Shown here one piece after another: positions 46,356 through 54,429 of a DNA stretch of 64,000 bases. A program made the position numbers and the translations under genes. Every line of letters begins with the position of its first letter. Position 1 is the stretch's first letter. The notes under the pieces were generated by a model. It was not told the DNA's origin and did not search any database. It was given only the letters and a program-made list of their open reading frames with translations. The DNA lies in contig NZ_JAEKJB010000004.1 of the NCBI RefSeq assembly GCF_016785095.1, positions 1-64,000 on the forward strand, read 5' to 3'. The DNA comes from Alloalcanivorax marinus. Lineage in GTDB: Bacteria; Pseudomonadota; Gammaproteobacteria; Pseudomonadales; Alcanivoracaceae.

Positions 46356-48221
46356 ATGGAACTTTCCGCTCCCTTCCAGCTGGCGCTGATTACCGTGGTC
46401 GCCTTTCTGTGCCAATGGGCGTCCTGGCGAATCAAACTGCCGGCGATTCTGCCGTTGCTGATCTCCGGCTTGTTGCTCGGCTCGGTGGGCGGACTGATCC
46501 AACCCCTTGAGTTGTTCGGCGACCTGTTGCTGCCGGGGGTGTCCCTGGCGGTATCGATCATTCTGTTCGAAGGCGCCCTGACCCTGCGGTTCGATGAGAT
46601 TCGCGGCCTGGAGAAGACGGTACGCCGGCTGGTGACCTGGGGTGCCCTGATCACCTGGGGCGTGGTGACCCTGGCCGCCTGGGGGCTGCTCAAGCTGCCG
46701 CTGGGGCTGGCGCTGCTGTTCGGCGCCCTGGTGGTGGTCACCGGCCCGACGGTGATCGTGCCGTTATTGCGCAGCGTGCGGCCCAAGGCCAACATCGCCC
46801 GGCTGCTGCGCTGGGAAGGCATCGTCATCGATCCGCTGGGCGCGATCCTGGCGGTACTGGCCTATGAGCTGGTGGTGGCCACCGGCCAGCAAGGCGCCCT
46901 GCTGCATGGCCTGTGGCTGTTCTTCCAGGCGATCGCCGTGGGCGCCGTGATCGGTACCGTGGTGGCCTTCATGCTGAGCGCCCTGCTCAGCCGCCATCTG
47001 GTGCCGGAATACCTGCGCAGCTTCCTGGTTCTATCGGCGGTGATCGGTGAATTCGTGCTCGCCAATGGTCTCAGCGAGGAATCCGGCCTGGTGGCGGTAA
47101 CCGTCACCGGCATCGTCATGGCCAACCGCAAGGGCGTGCGCACCGACGACATTCTCCACTTCAAGGAGAACCTGTCGGTGATGCTGATCTCCGGTCTGTT
47201 CATCGTGCTCGCGGCGCGCCTGGAAATGGACCAGTTGCTCAGCCTCGGGGCGTCCGCCCTGCTGGTGCTGGCCATCGTGCAGCTGGTGGCCCGGCCGCTG
47301 TCGGTATGGGTGGCGACCCTGGGCAGCAGCCTCAACTGGCGGGAGAAGGCACTGCTGGCCTGGATCGCGCCGCGCGGCATCGTCGCCGCGGCGGTGTCGG
47401 CGCTGTTCGCCCAGCGACTGGAGGAAAGTGGCGTGGCCGGTGCCGACCTTCTGGTGCCCCTTACCTTCATGATCATTATCGGCACGGTGGCCCTGCAGAG
47501 CGTTACCGCGCGCCCGCTGGCGCGCTTGCTTAAAGTGGCGGAGCCGGGGCCGCGCGGCTTCCTGCTGATCGGCGCCAACCCGGTGTCCCGGGCCATCGGC
47601 AAGGCCCTGCAACAGAACAACTTCCCGGTGCTGCTGATCGATTCCAACTGGGAGAGCATTCGTTCCGCGCGCATGGACGGGCTGAGTACCTTCTATGGTA
47701 ATCCGGTGTCCAGCCACGCCGACCAGCACCTGGATCTGGTCGGCTATGGCAAGCTGCTGGGGCTGAGCCCGCGACGGGAACTGAACACCGTATCCACCAT
47801 GCGCTACCGGCTGGAATTCGGCGAGCCCAACGTCTACAGCCTGCCCTGGGTGAGCGAGAAGGAAGACAAGCACGAGGTGGCGGCGCACCATCGCGGCGCC
47901 ACCCTGTTCAGCAACGAGGCCAGCTACGCGCGACTGGCCAGCCTGATCAGCCAGGGCGCGGAAATCCGCCGCACCCGGATCACCGAGGAATTCGACTTCC
48001 AGGCCTACCTGGCGGTGGAAGACCGCCAGGTGTGGCCGCTGTTCGCCATCGACCCCCGCGACCGCATCCATGTATTCACCGCCGAGGCGCAGCCGGAACC
48101 GCGCCCGGGCTGGTCGGTGATGGCGCTGATCAAGGATGATGCCAAGGAAGAACGGGTCTCCGAAAAGGCCTCCGAAAAAGCGTCGGAGAAAGGCGCCGGC
48201 AAGGGCACTGATCGCGGCTGA
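46356..48221 (+). CDS. Cation/proton antiporter (CPA1) with C-terminal TrkA-N domain
   Basis: A 621-residue inner-membrane antiporter. Twelve or so helices (residues 5-395) include FEGALTLRFDEIRGLEK and TGPTVIVPLLR, typical of NhaP-type CPA1 proteins, and WIAPRGIVAAAVSALFA. A cytosolic RCK/TrkA-N domain follows (about 400-540, GFLLIGANPVSRAIGKALQQNNFPVLLIDSN as its nucleotide fold). It probably exchanges Na+ or K+ for H+ under nucleotide control. The charged tail (ERVSEKASEKASEKGAGKG) ends in TDRG, which is read from the REP element that also provides the TGA stop. Confidence 0.9.
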   Translation: MELSAPFQLALITVVAFLCQWASWRIKLPAILPLLISGLLLGSVGGLIQPLELFGDLLLPGVSLAVSIILFEGALTLRFDEIRGLEKTVRRLVTWGALITWGVVTLAAWGLLKLPLGLALLFGALVVVTGPTVIVPLLRSVRPKANIARLLRWEGIVIDPLGAILAVLAYELVVATGQQGALLHGLWLFFQAIAVGAVIGTVVAFMLSALLSRHLVPEYLRSFLVLSAVIGEFVLANGLSEESGLVAVTVTGIVMANRKGVRTDDILHFKENLSVMLISGLFIVLAARLEMDQLLSLGASALLVLAIVQLVARPLSVWVATLGSSLNWREKALLAWIAPRGIVAAAVSALFAQRLEESGVAGADLLVPLTFMIIIGTVALQSVTARPLARLLKVAEPGPRGFLLIGANPVSRAIGKALQQNNFPVLLIDSNWESIRSARMDGLSTFYGNPVSSHADQHLDLVGYGKLLGLSPRRELNTVSTMRYRLEFGEPNVYSLPWVSEKEDKHEVAAHHRGATLFSNEASYARLASLISQGAEIRRTRITEEFDFQAYLAVEDRQVWPLFAIDPRDRIHVFTAEAQPEPRPGWSVMALIKDDAKEERVSEKASEKASEKGAGKGTDRG

Positions 48222-48266
48222 AGCCGCTCCTACTGGAGAGCTGTAGGAGCGGCTTCAGCCGCGATC
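48210..48266. repeat. REP-type palindrome, copy 4
   Basis: Perfect 24-bp inverted repeat, 48210-48233 and 48243-48266, with a nine-base loop. The antiporter stop codon (48219-48221) lies in its left arm. It separates the convergent antiporter and merR-like genes. Confidence 0.95.
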
Positions 48267-48287
48267 GGCCCTGGAAGGCGATCTCCT

Positions 48288-48713
48288 TCAGGGATGTGTT
48301 TCCTCGCCGACCGCGTTGAACGAATCGATCAGCCCGCACACGCGACCGTCGTCCAGTCGGCAATCCGGGGCGTGCTCCCAGGCGGCCATGGCGGCGCGCA
48401 TGCGCTCGCTGAGGCCGCTCAGTTCACGAATCCGGTCCTCCACCTCGCTCAGCCGCGTCTCGATCAGCTTACGCACCCGGGGACAGGGTGCCTCGCCCCC
48501 TTCCGACTCCTCGATCAGCTCGCGCACGTCGCTCAGGGTGAAGCCCAGGCTGCGCGCCTTGAGGGCGAAGCGCAGGCGGCGCAGATCGTCGCCACCATAC
48601 AGGCGGTAGCCGTTGCCCGGATCGCGGCGCGGCCGCAGCAGGCCCAGGTCGGTGTAGTGGCGCACGGTTTCGGCGGTGGTGTCGGCCCGGCGGGCCAGGT
48701 CGGTGACGCGCAT
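48288..48713 (-). CDS. MerR-family regulator with a metal-type cysteine set
   Basis: A 141-residue MerR-type activator. The N-terminal winged helix (MRVTDLARRADTTAETVRHYTDLGLLRPRRDPGNGYRLYGGDDLRRLRFALKARSLGFTL as separate motifs) is followed by the dimerisation helix and a C-terminal loop. Cys77, Cys118 and Cys126 (CPRVR; DCRLDDGRVCGL) sit near the positions of metal-binding cysteines in MerR, ZntR, PbrR and CadR. The C-x7-C spacing is one shorter than usual. No metal-resistance gene is adjacent. A copper, zinc, cadmium or lead response is possible but not shown. Confidence 0.8.
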   Translation of the reverse strand: MRVTDLARRADTTAETVRHYTDLGLLRPRRDPGNGYRLYGGDDLRRLRFALKARSLGFTLSDVRELIEESEGGEAPCPRVRKLIETRLSEVEDRIRELSGLSERMRAAMAAWEHAPDCRLDDGRVCGLIDSFNAVGEETHP

Positions 48714-48764
48714 GGCATTACCCCGGTGTTGGCATCGGCAAAACCCCAGTGTAACACCGGGCTT

Positions 48765-50345
48765 TCAATACTGGCCCGGGTAACCGGTGGCGTGGCGGAT
48801 GGAACGGTACAGTGGCGCCAGGCGCGGATAAAGCCGTCGGTATACACGGCGGTAAAGACGGTCATAGAGCGCGCCAGGCACCGGGCGCGGCGTGAAGGTC
48901 TCGCCACGGCGCGTCATGGCCGCCACGGCGGCGCCGTGGTCCGGGTACAAGCCGGCCCCCACCGCGGCGTTGATGGCGGCGCCCAGGCCGGAGGTCTCGA
49001 AGGTGTGCGGTCGCACCGCCGGCAGGCCGAACAGGTCGGCGGTGATCTGCATCACCGCATCGCTCCGCGAGCCGCCGCCGGACACTCTCAATTCCCGTAC
49101 CGGCGTGCGGTTCCGTTTCTCCAAGCGCTCCTTGCCGTCGCGCAGGGCGTAGGCGATGCCCTCGATGATGGCCCGGTACAGGTGGGCGCGGGTGTGCACG
49201 TCGCCGAAGCCGATGATGGCGCCCTTCGCCTCCGGCCCCGGAATGCGCACGCCCGGATTCCAGAATGGCTGCAGGGTGAGCCCCATGGCGCCGGGAGGCG
49301 ATTGCTCCAGCAAGCGCTCGAAAAGGTGCTCCGGGGTCACCCCCAGGCGCTCCGCCTCGCGAACCTCCTCGGCGGCGAACTCGCGCTTGAACCAGTTCAC
49401 CATCCAATAACCCCGCTGCACGATGATCTCGGAGTTGTAGCGCCCCGGCGCCGCCGCCCCATAGGCCGGCACGAAGGGAATCGGCTCCACGAAATGCTCG
49501 TTGCAGGTGTTGAAGGTGGCCGTGGTCCCGTAGCTCAGATTGCCCACCTCCGGGCTGAAGGCGCCGGCGCCGAGTACCTCGCAGGCCTTGTCGGCACCGC
49601 AGGCGATCAGCGGCAGCCCCTCTGGAATACCGGTGTCGGCGGCGGCGCTGGCGGTGATCGCGCCGAGAGAGTGGCCGGGGCCCACCAGCTCCGGCAACTG
49701 CTCGCGGCGCACGCGCAGGGCGCGCCATTTCATATCCGTCGGAGCGGCCCAGTCCTGGCGCTTGAAATCATAGGGCAGATAGCCCACCTGGCTGGCGGTG
49801 CAGTCACGGCGCTGGCCGCACAACTTCCAGGTCAGGTAACCGGACAGCAGCAGGAAATAACGGGTGCTGGCCCACAGCTCGGGCTCGTCGGCGGCCAGCC
49901 AGTTGCATTCCGCCTTGGATTGAAACTGGCGCAGGGTCTCGCCCTGCCCCAGCGCCGCCACCGGCCAACGCCAGTACCAGGGCAGACGCGGATAGTCCCG
50001 GGTGCGGCGTTGATCAAGCCAGATCACCGCCGGTCGCAGCGGCCGCATGGCCTGATCCAGGCATACCACGGAGGCGCGCTGGGTGGTGAGCGCCACCGCC
50101 ACCACCCGCTCGCGCAGCGCGCCGTGCTCCGCCCACAGGCCCTGGCAGGCCCGCGCCAGTTGCGCCCAGAAGTAGTCGGCGTCCTGCTCCGCCTGCCCCG
50201 GACCGGTGTCCCGGTAGGCCTGGATCGGCTGCTGATGACGCGCCACCAGCTCGCCGGCGGTGTCGAACAGCATGGCTCGCGCGCTTTGCGTGCCCTGGTC
50301 CAGCGCCAGCAGCAGTGGCGCCGGCCGGGCCGGGGCGGTGCTCAC
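48765..50345 (-). CDS. FGGY-family carbohydrate kinase (glycerol-kinase-like)
   Basis: A 526-residue FGGY kinase of the glycerol/xylulose kinase superfamily. The N-terminal phosphate motif is LALDQGTQSARAMLFD. VAVALTTQRASVVCLD, VIWLDQRRT and a C-terminal ATP-binding ELRVSGGGSRSDAVMQITADLFGLPA follow. The C-terminal tail (RRVYRRLYPRLAPLYRSIRHATG) is longer than in glycerol kinase. The start is GTG 50345, overlapping the glpD stop (GTGA). It is the third gene of an operon with an alkyl-DHAP-synthase-like flavoprotein and GlpD, so a glycerol or dihydroxyacetone-like substrate is likely. The exact sugar cannot be read. Confidence 0.87.
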   Translation of the reverse strand: MSTAPARPAPLLLALDQGTQSARAMLFDTAGELVARHQQPIQAYRDTGPGQAEQDADYFWAQLARACQGLWAEHGALRERVVAVALTTQRASVVCLDQAMRPLRPAVIWLDQRRTRDYPRLPWYWRWPVAALGQGETLRQFQSKAECNWLAADEPELWASTRYFLLLSGYLTWKLCGQRRDCTASQVGYLPYDFKRQDWAAPTDMKWRALRVRREQLPELVGPGHSLGAITASAAADTGIPEGLPLIACGADKACEVLGAGAFSPEVGNLSYGTTATFNTCNEHFVEPIPFVPAYGAAAPGRYNSEIIVQRGYWMVNWFKREFAAEEVREAERLGVTPEHLFERLLEQSPPGAMGLTLQPFWNPGVRIPGPEAKGAIIGFGDVHTRAHLYRAIIEGIAYALRDGKERLEKRNRTPVRELRVSGGGSRSDAVMQITADLFGLPAVRPHTFETSGLGAAINAAVGAGLYPDHGAAVAAMTRRGETFTPRPVPGALYDRLYRRVYRRLYPRLAPLYRSIRHATGYPGQY

Positions 50346-51844
50346 GCCGCTGCCCGCTCCACCGGCGGCACCCCATAGAACCGGGCCCGCAGGTCCTGGT
50401 AGCGGGCCCACTCCTGCCCCCAGCGGGTATCGTCCCAGCCCAGCAGCTCCGCGCTCAGGTGACGCAGGCGTTCCGCCAGGCCCTCGCCGCCATCGCGGCG
50501 CAGCAGGCCCAGACGGGTGCGCCGCAGCAACAGATCGTCCAGGTGCACCACCGCCTCGTTCCGCAATACCCAGCGCAGCAGGGCGTCGTCATCCTGGGCA
50601 CCGTGCAGGAAGGCATCCACCTGGGGCGGCGCCTCCGGTAAGGGGCGGAACAGAGGCGCATTGCTGCGCCGCGCGCGGCGTGCCGATCGAGGGTCCAGCA
50701 GGCCGGCGGCGGCCAGAGCGTCCAGGGCGATCAGGCGGAACGTGGTGAGCTTGCCGCCACTGACCGTGACCAGGCCGTCGCGTTCCCAGACCGCGTGATC
50801 CCGGCGTTCCTTGGAAGGGTCCTTGCCGTCTCCGGAGGCGATCACCGGGCGCACCCCGGCCATGGTGGACAGCACATCGTCGCGGGTCAGCCGGGCGGCG
50901 GGAAACTGGCCGTTGACCAGCTCCAGCAGGTAATCCACCTCGGCGCCGCTGGCGCTGGCCTCCAGGTCCAGATCATCACCGTGATCCAGGTCCGTGGTGC
51001 CCACGCAGGTGACCCCTTCCCAGGGAAACACGAACACCGGCCGGCCATCCCGGGGGTGCATCACGGTAAGGCAGTCGTCCACCGGCAAGCGCTGGGGATC
51101 AACGAACAGGTGGCTGCCGCGCAGCGGGCGAATGCGCGGGCCCTGGCCGTTGTCATCCCCGAGGCGGTTGGCCCAGGCGCCGGTGGCGTTGATGACCACC
51201 GGCGCGCTCAGTTCTCCCTCCTCGCCGGCTACTTCGTCCCGGACCAGGACTCGGGTGACGCCGTCGTCCCGGCGGGTACCGGTAACGCGGGCGTAATTGA
51301 GGCTTTGGCCGCCGGCCCGGGCCGCCTCGAGCAGGCAGCGGATCACCAGGCGGCAATCGTCGGTGAGCGCGTCGGTGTAGCTCATGGCGCCGCTGAGGCC
51401 GGTGTCGTCCAGGCCCGGTACCCGGCGCAACAGCTCCTTTCTGGACAGGAACCGGTGGTCGCGGATGCCGGCCAGGAAATCGTACAGGGACAACACCGCG
51501 GTCATTGGCCAGCGACCGGGGAAGCGGCCCTTGCGCAACGGGAACAGATAGGTGGCGCGCTCCACCAGCCCGGGCAGGTCGCGCAGCAGCCTTTCCCGTT
51601 CGCGCAGCGCGTCGCGGGTCAGCCGCACGTCGCCCTGGGCGATGTAGCGCAGCCCGCCGTGCACCATCTTCGAGGAGCGGCTGGAGGTGCCCCAGGCGAA
51701 ATCGCGCTGCTCCAGAAGCAACGCCTTGCGGCCCTGCCGGGCGGCTTCCAGTAGCACGCCGGCGCCGGTGATGCCGCCGCCGACCACGATCAGATCCCAC
51801 TGTTGTCCGGCCAGGTCGGCCAGGGTCGGGCGCTGTGCCAGCAT
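50342..51844 (-). CDS. glpD: FAD-dependent glycerol-3-phosphate dehydrogenase GlpD
   Basis: A 500-residue flavoprotein that oxidises sn-glycerol 3-phosphate to dihydroxyacetone phosphate and passes electrons to quinone. The FAD motif DLIVVGGGITGAGVLLEAARQGRKALLLEQRDFAWGTSSRSSKMVHGGLRYI appears as the classical GxGxxG plus the GTSSRSSKMVHGG stretch. FPWEGVTCVGTTDLDH and VTVSGGKLTTFR follow. It starts four bases after the flavoprotein gene and is coupled to the FGGY kinase. No GlpF or GlpR gene lies beside it. Confidence 0.92.
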   Translation of the reverse strand: MLAQRPTLADLAGQQWDLIVVGGGITGAGVLLEAARQGRKALLLEQRDFAWGTSSRSSKMVHGGLRYIAQGDVRLTRDALRERERLLRDLPGLVERATYLFPLRKGRFPGRWPMTAVLSLYDFLAGIRDHRFLSRKELLRRVPGLDDTGLSGAMSYTDALTDDCRLVIRCLLEAARAGGQSLNYARVTGTRRDDGVTRVLVRDEVAGEEGELSAPVVINATGAWANRLGDDNGQGPRIRPLRGSHLFVDPQRLPVDDCLTVMHPRDGRPVFVFPWEGVTCVGTTDLDHGDDLDLEASASGAEVDYLLELVNGQFPAARLTRDDVLSTMAGVRPVIASGDGKDPSKERRDHAVWERDGLVTVSGGKLTTFRLIALDALAAAGLLDPRSARRARRSNAPLFRPLPEAPPQVDAFLHGAQDDDALLRWVLRNEAVVHLDDLLLRRTRLGLLRRDGGEGLAERLRHLSAELLGWDDTRWGQEWARYQDLRARFYGVPPVERAAA

Positions 51845-51848
51845 GTTC

Positions 51849-53444
51849 TCAGTCCTCCAGGAGGCAGCCCGGATTGAGCCGCCCTTGCGGGTCGAAATGG
51901 GTCACCAGGTCACGCAGGGCGGCGAGGCCCCGCTCGCCTTTCTCGTGCACCAGCCAGGGAGCGTGGTCGCGGCCGACGCCGTGTTGATGGCTGATGGTGC
52001 CGCCGTTGGCGACGATGGCGTCGCTGGCGGCCTGCTTCATCGCCCACCAGCGTCGCCGGGTGCCTTGGTAGTCCTCCGAGCAGCGGAACACATAGGTGGT
52101 GTAGATACTGGAACCCTGCGCATACAAATGCGACAGGTGCGTGAATACGTGTGCGGTTTCGCCATCGCCGGCGTGATCGCGGATCGACTGCTCGATGGCC
52201 GCCACCGTGCGCGGTACCTGGCCCCAGTCCACGCAGGTCTCCAGGGTATCCACCGCGTAGCCCCGTTCCCAGAGGCCGTGGCGCAAATACGGGGAACGGA
52301 AACGCGCCTCCTCCCATTTACGGCCCAGGGCCCGGCCGGCGGTCACCCCACCGGCGGCGCGGATGGCCCGGCGTGCCTCGGCCAGGGTCCGGCGGCAATG
52401 GGCTTTGTCGCCGGTGACGCCGAAGGTAAGCATGCATTTGCGTTGTCGCGGCTGGCCGCGCAGGGCCAGATAACGTTCCAGGGCCGCCACCAGCCGTTCG
52501 TGGCCGGCCAGGGTAAGCTGGGTGCGGGTTTCCTCGGCGTTGGAAACGCGCACCATGGACAGCGGCACCCGCGCCTGCACCAGGTGACGGGCCAGTAACA
52601 CGGCGCTGTCCCAATCCGGCAGGAAGGCGACATGAAACTGCTCGTCCTCGGGCAGCGGGCTGACCCGCGCCTTGACCTCGGTGATCACCCCCAGGCGGCC
52701 TTCCGAGCCCATCACCATCTCACGCAGATCCGGGCCCGCGGAGGACGCCGGAATGGTGGGCAGGGTCAGGGTACCGGTGGGCGTTTCCATCCGGCCGCCG
52801 GCGAACAGCTGCTCGATGCGTCCGTAGCGCAGGGATTGTTGACCGCTGGAGCGGCTCGCCACCCAGCCCCCCAGAGTGGAAAGCTCCCAGGATTGGGGAT
52901 AGTGGCCGAGCCGGTAGCCCCGCTCGGCAAGCTGGCGTTCCACGTCCGGGCCGGCGGTGCCCGCCCCGAAGGTGGCGATCTGGCTGGCTTCATCCAGGTC
53001 GGTGAGGCGGTTGAGCTTCGCCAGGCTGAGGGTCAGCACCGGGCGCTCACCGGCACGGGGATTGATGTGCCCCGCCACCGACGTGCCACCGCCGTAAGGA
53101 ATCAGCAGCAGGTCCTGGTCGGCGCACCAGTCGAGCAGTTCGCGTACCTGATCGCTGCTGTCCGGAAAGGCGACGCCGTCCGGAAACACTCCGAAGTCCC
53201 CGGAGCGCATCGCCAGCCAGTCGGCCAGGCTTTGCCCGCGGGCATGCCGCAGCCGGGTCTCCGGGTCCGTGACCACCAGCGGGTGGTCCGGCAGGCGGCT
53301 GGCCGGCACCGTGGCCAGCACCTGCCGCAGATCCGCGTCGGCGAGCCGCCGGCCGGCACCCAGGCGGGCCTCCAGAAAGGCGGCGCCGGTCGCTTTCAAG
53401 GGATAGTCGTTGGCGCTGTCGCCCCAGCCGTTCCAGCGTCGCAT
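51849..53444 (-). CDS. FAD-linked oxidase resembling alkyldihydroxyacetonephosphate synthase
   Basis: A 531-residue VAO-type FAD protein. LLIPYGGGTSVAGHINP is the FAD-binding loop, and SQIATFGAGTAGPDVERQLAERGYRLGHYPQSWELSTLGGWVASRSSGQQSLRYGRIEQL matches the AGPS/D-lactate dehydrogenase group. GGTISHQHGVGRDHAPWL at the C-terminus corresponds to the His-rich active-site stretch of AGPS (here His-Gln-His rather than three His). AGPS exchanges the acyl chain of acyl-DHAP for a fatty alcohol to make ether lipids. Bacterial relatives are mostly untested. The ribosome site AGGAG is 11 bases from ATG 53444. It leads the operon with glpD and the FGGY kinase. Confidence 0.82.
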   Translation of the reverse strand: MRRWNGWGDSANDYPLKATGAAFLEARLGAGRRLADADLRQVLATVPASRLPDHPLVVTDPETRLRHARGQSLADWLAMRSGDFGVFPDGVAFPDSSDQVRELLDWCADQDLLLIPYGGGTSVAGHINPRAGERPVLTLSLAKLNRLTDLDEASQIATFGAGTAGPDVERQLAERGYRLGHYPQSWELSTLGGWVASRSSGQQSLRYGRIEQLFAGGRMETPTGTLTLPTIPASSAGPDLREMVMGSEGRLGVITEVKARVSPLPEDEQFHVAFLPDWDSAVLLARHLVQARVPLSMVRVSNAEETRTQLTLAGHERLVAALERYLALRGQPRQRKCMLTFGVTGDKAHCRRTLAEARRAIRAAGGVTAGRALGRKWEEARFRSPYLRHGLWERGYAVDTLETCVDWGQVPRTVAAIEQSIRDHAGDGETAHVFTHLSHLYAQGSSIYTTYVFRCSEDYQGTRRRWWAMKQAASDAIVANGGTISHQHGVGRDHAPWLVHEKGERGLAALRDLVTHFDPQGRLNPGCLLED

Positions 53445-53694
53445 GCGGTCGGTTCTCCTGCGGTGGCCGCGATAAAACCTCGATGATAGTGCCCGGGCGG
53501 CATGCTTTCACTGGCCTTGGCGGACAAAAATGGACTTTTAAGGACAAGGCGCCCCGCTTCGGGCCCAGGTGAGGCAACGCCGGTCTCATTCCCAGGCTAC
53601 GCGACTTTACCGATTTTTACCGGCTGGCTATGGTTTCGCCTCCCCGGTGGGCTAAGGTGAAGCCACCGGAAAACAAAGGATCTAAGGAGCGACA

Positions 53695-54360
53695 ATGAAA
53701 CGTCTTGCCGGAAGCCTCATGCTGGCGGGGGCCGTGACCCTGGCCGGCTGTAGCACCATCAACCCGTACACGGGTGAGAAACAGACTTCCAAGGCCACCT
53801 CCGGCGCCGCCATCGGCGCGGTGAGCGGTGCCCTGCTGGGGATCGCCACCTCCGACAACGCCAAGGAGCGCAAGGAACGGGCACTGGCCGGTGCCGGTAT
53901 CGGCGCCATCGCCGGCGGCGGCGTGGGCTACTACATGGACACCCAGGAAGCCAAGCTGCGTCAGAAACTGGAAGGCACCGGCGTATCCGTGACCCGTCAG
54001 GGCGACCGCATCATCCTCAACATGCCGGGTAACGTGACCTTCGCCACCGACAGCACCGCCGTGCAAGGCAACTTCCGCCCGGTGCTGGATTCCGTGGCCG
54101 AAGTGCTCAAGGAGTACAAATCCACCATGATTCAGGTGGCCGGCCACACCGACAGCACCGGCGGCGAGCGTTATAACCTGCTGCTGTCCCAGCAGCGCGC
54201 CCAGGCCGTGTCCCAGGTCCTGCAGGGCTTCGGCGTGCAGGCGGTGCGTATCGACACGGTCGGTTTCGGCGAAACCCAGCCGATCGCCGACAATGGCACC
54301 GCCAGCGGTCGCCAGCAGAACCGTCGCGTTGAACTGACCCTGATCCCCTACGAGAAGTAA
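53695..54360 (+). CDS. OmpA-family lipoprotein (YiaD-like)
   Basis: A 221-residue outer-membrane lipoprotein. The lipobox LAGC (Cys at residue 19) ends the signal peptide. A glycine-zipper-like region (GAAIGAVSGALLGIA, AGAGIGAIAGGGVGYYMD) follows at residues 38-81. The OmpA C-terminal domain (about residues 105-215) contains AGHTDSTGGERYNLLLSQQRAQAV and GFGETQPIADNGTASGRQQNRRVE, which binds peptidoglycan. AAGGAG precedes the ATG. The 250 bases upstream show no gene. The closest relatives are YiaD-type proteins. Confidence 0.93.
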   Translation: MKRLAGSLMLAGAVTLAGCSTINPYTGEKQTSKATSGAAIGAVSGALLGIATSDNAKERKERALAGAGIGAIAGGGVGYYMDTQEAKLRQKLEGTGVSVTRQGDRIILNMPGNVTFATDSTAVQGNFRPVLDSVAEVLKEYKSTMIQVAGHTDSTGGERYNLLLSQQRAQAVSQVLQGFGVQAVRIDTVGFGETQPIADNGTASGRQQNRRVELTLIPYEK

Positions 54361-54368
54361 GCCCCACC

Positions 54369-54396
54369 AGCAGGGGCGGCGCCCGCCGCTCCTGCT
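54369..54396. terminator. Hairpin after the OmpA-type lipoprotein gene
   Basis: AGCAGGGGCGGCG at 54369-54381 pairs with CGCCGCTCCTGCT at 54384-54396 with one mismatch (G-T). It lies nine bases past the stop. There is no T-run, so it is a possible terminator or transcript stabiliser between convergent genes. Confidence 0.5.
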
Positions 54397-54429
54397 ATTC
54401 CGCGATTATTCCGCGATTATTCCGCGGCG
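54397..54429. repeat. 11-bp tandem repeat at the end of the MFS gene
   Basis: ATTCCGCGATT occurs at 54397-54407 and 54408-54418, then ATTCCGCGGCG at 54419-54429. The MFS stop codon (TTA at 54417-54419 on the plus strand) lies within the array, so one or two copies trail it. Confidence 0.85.
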
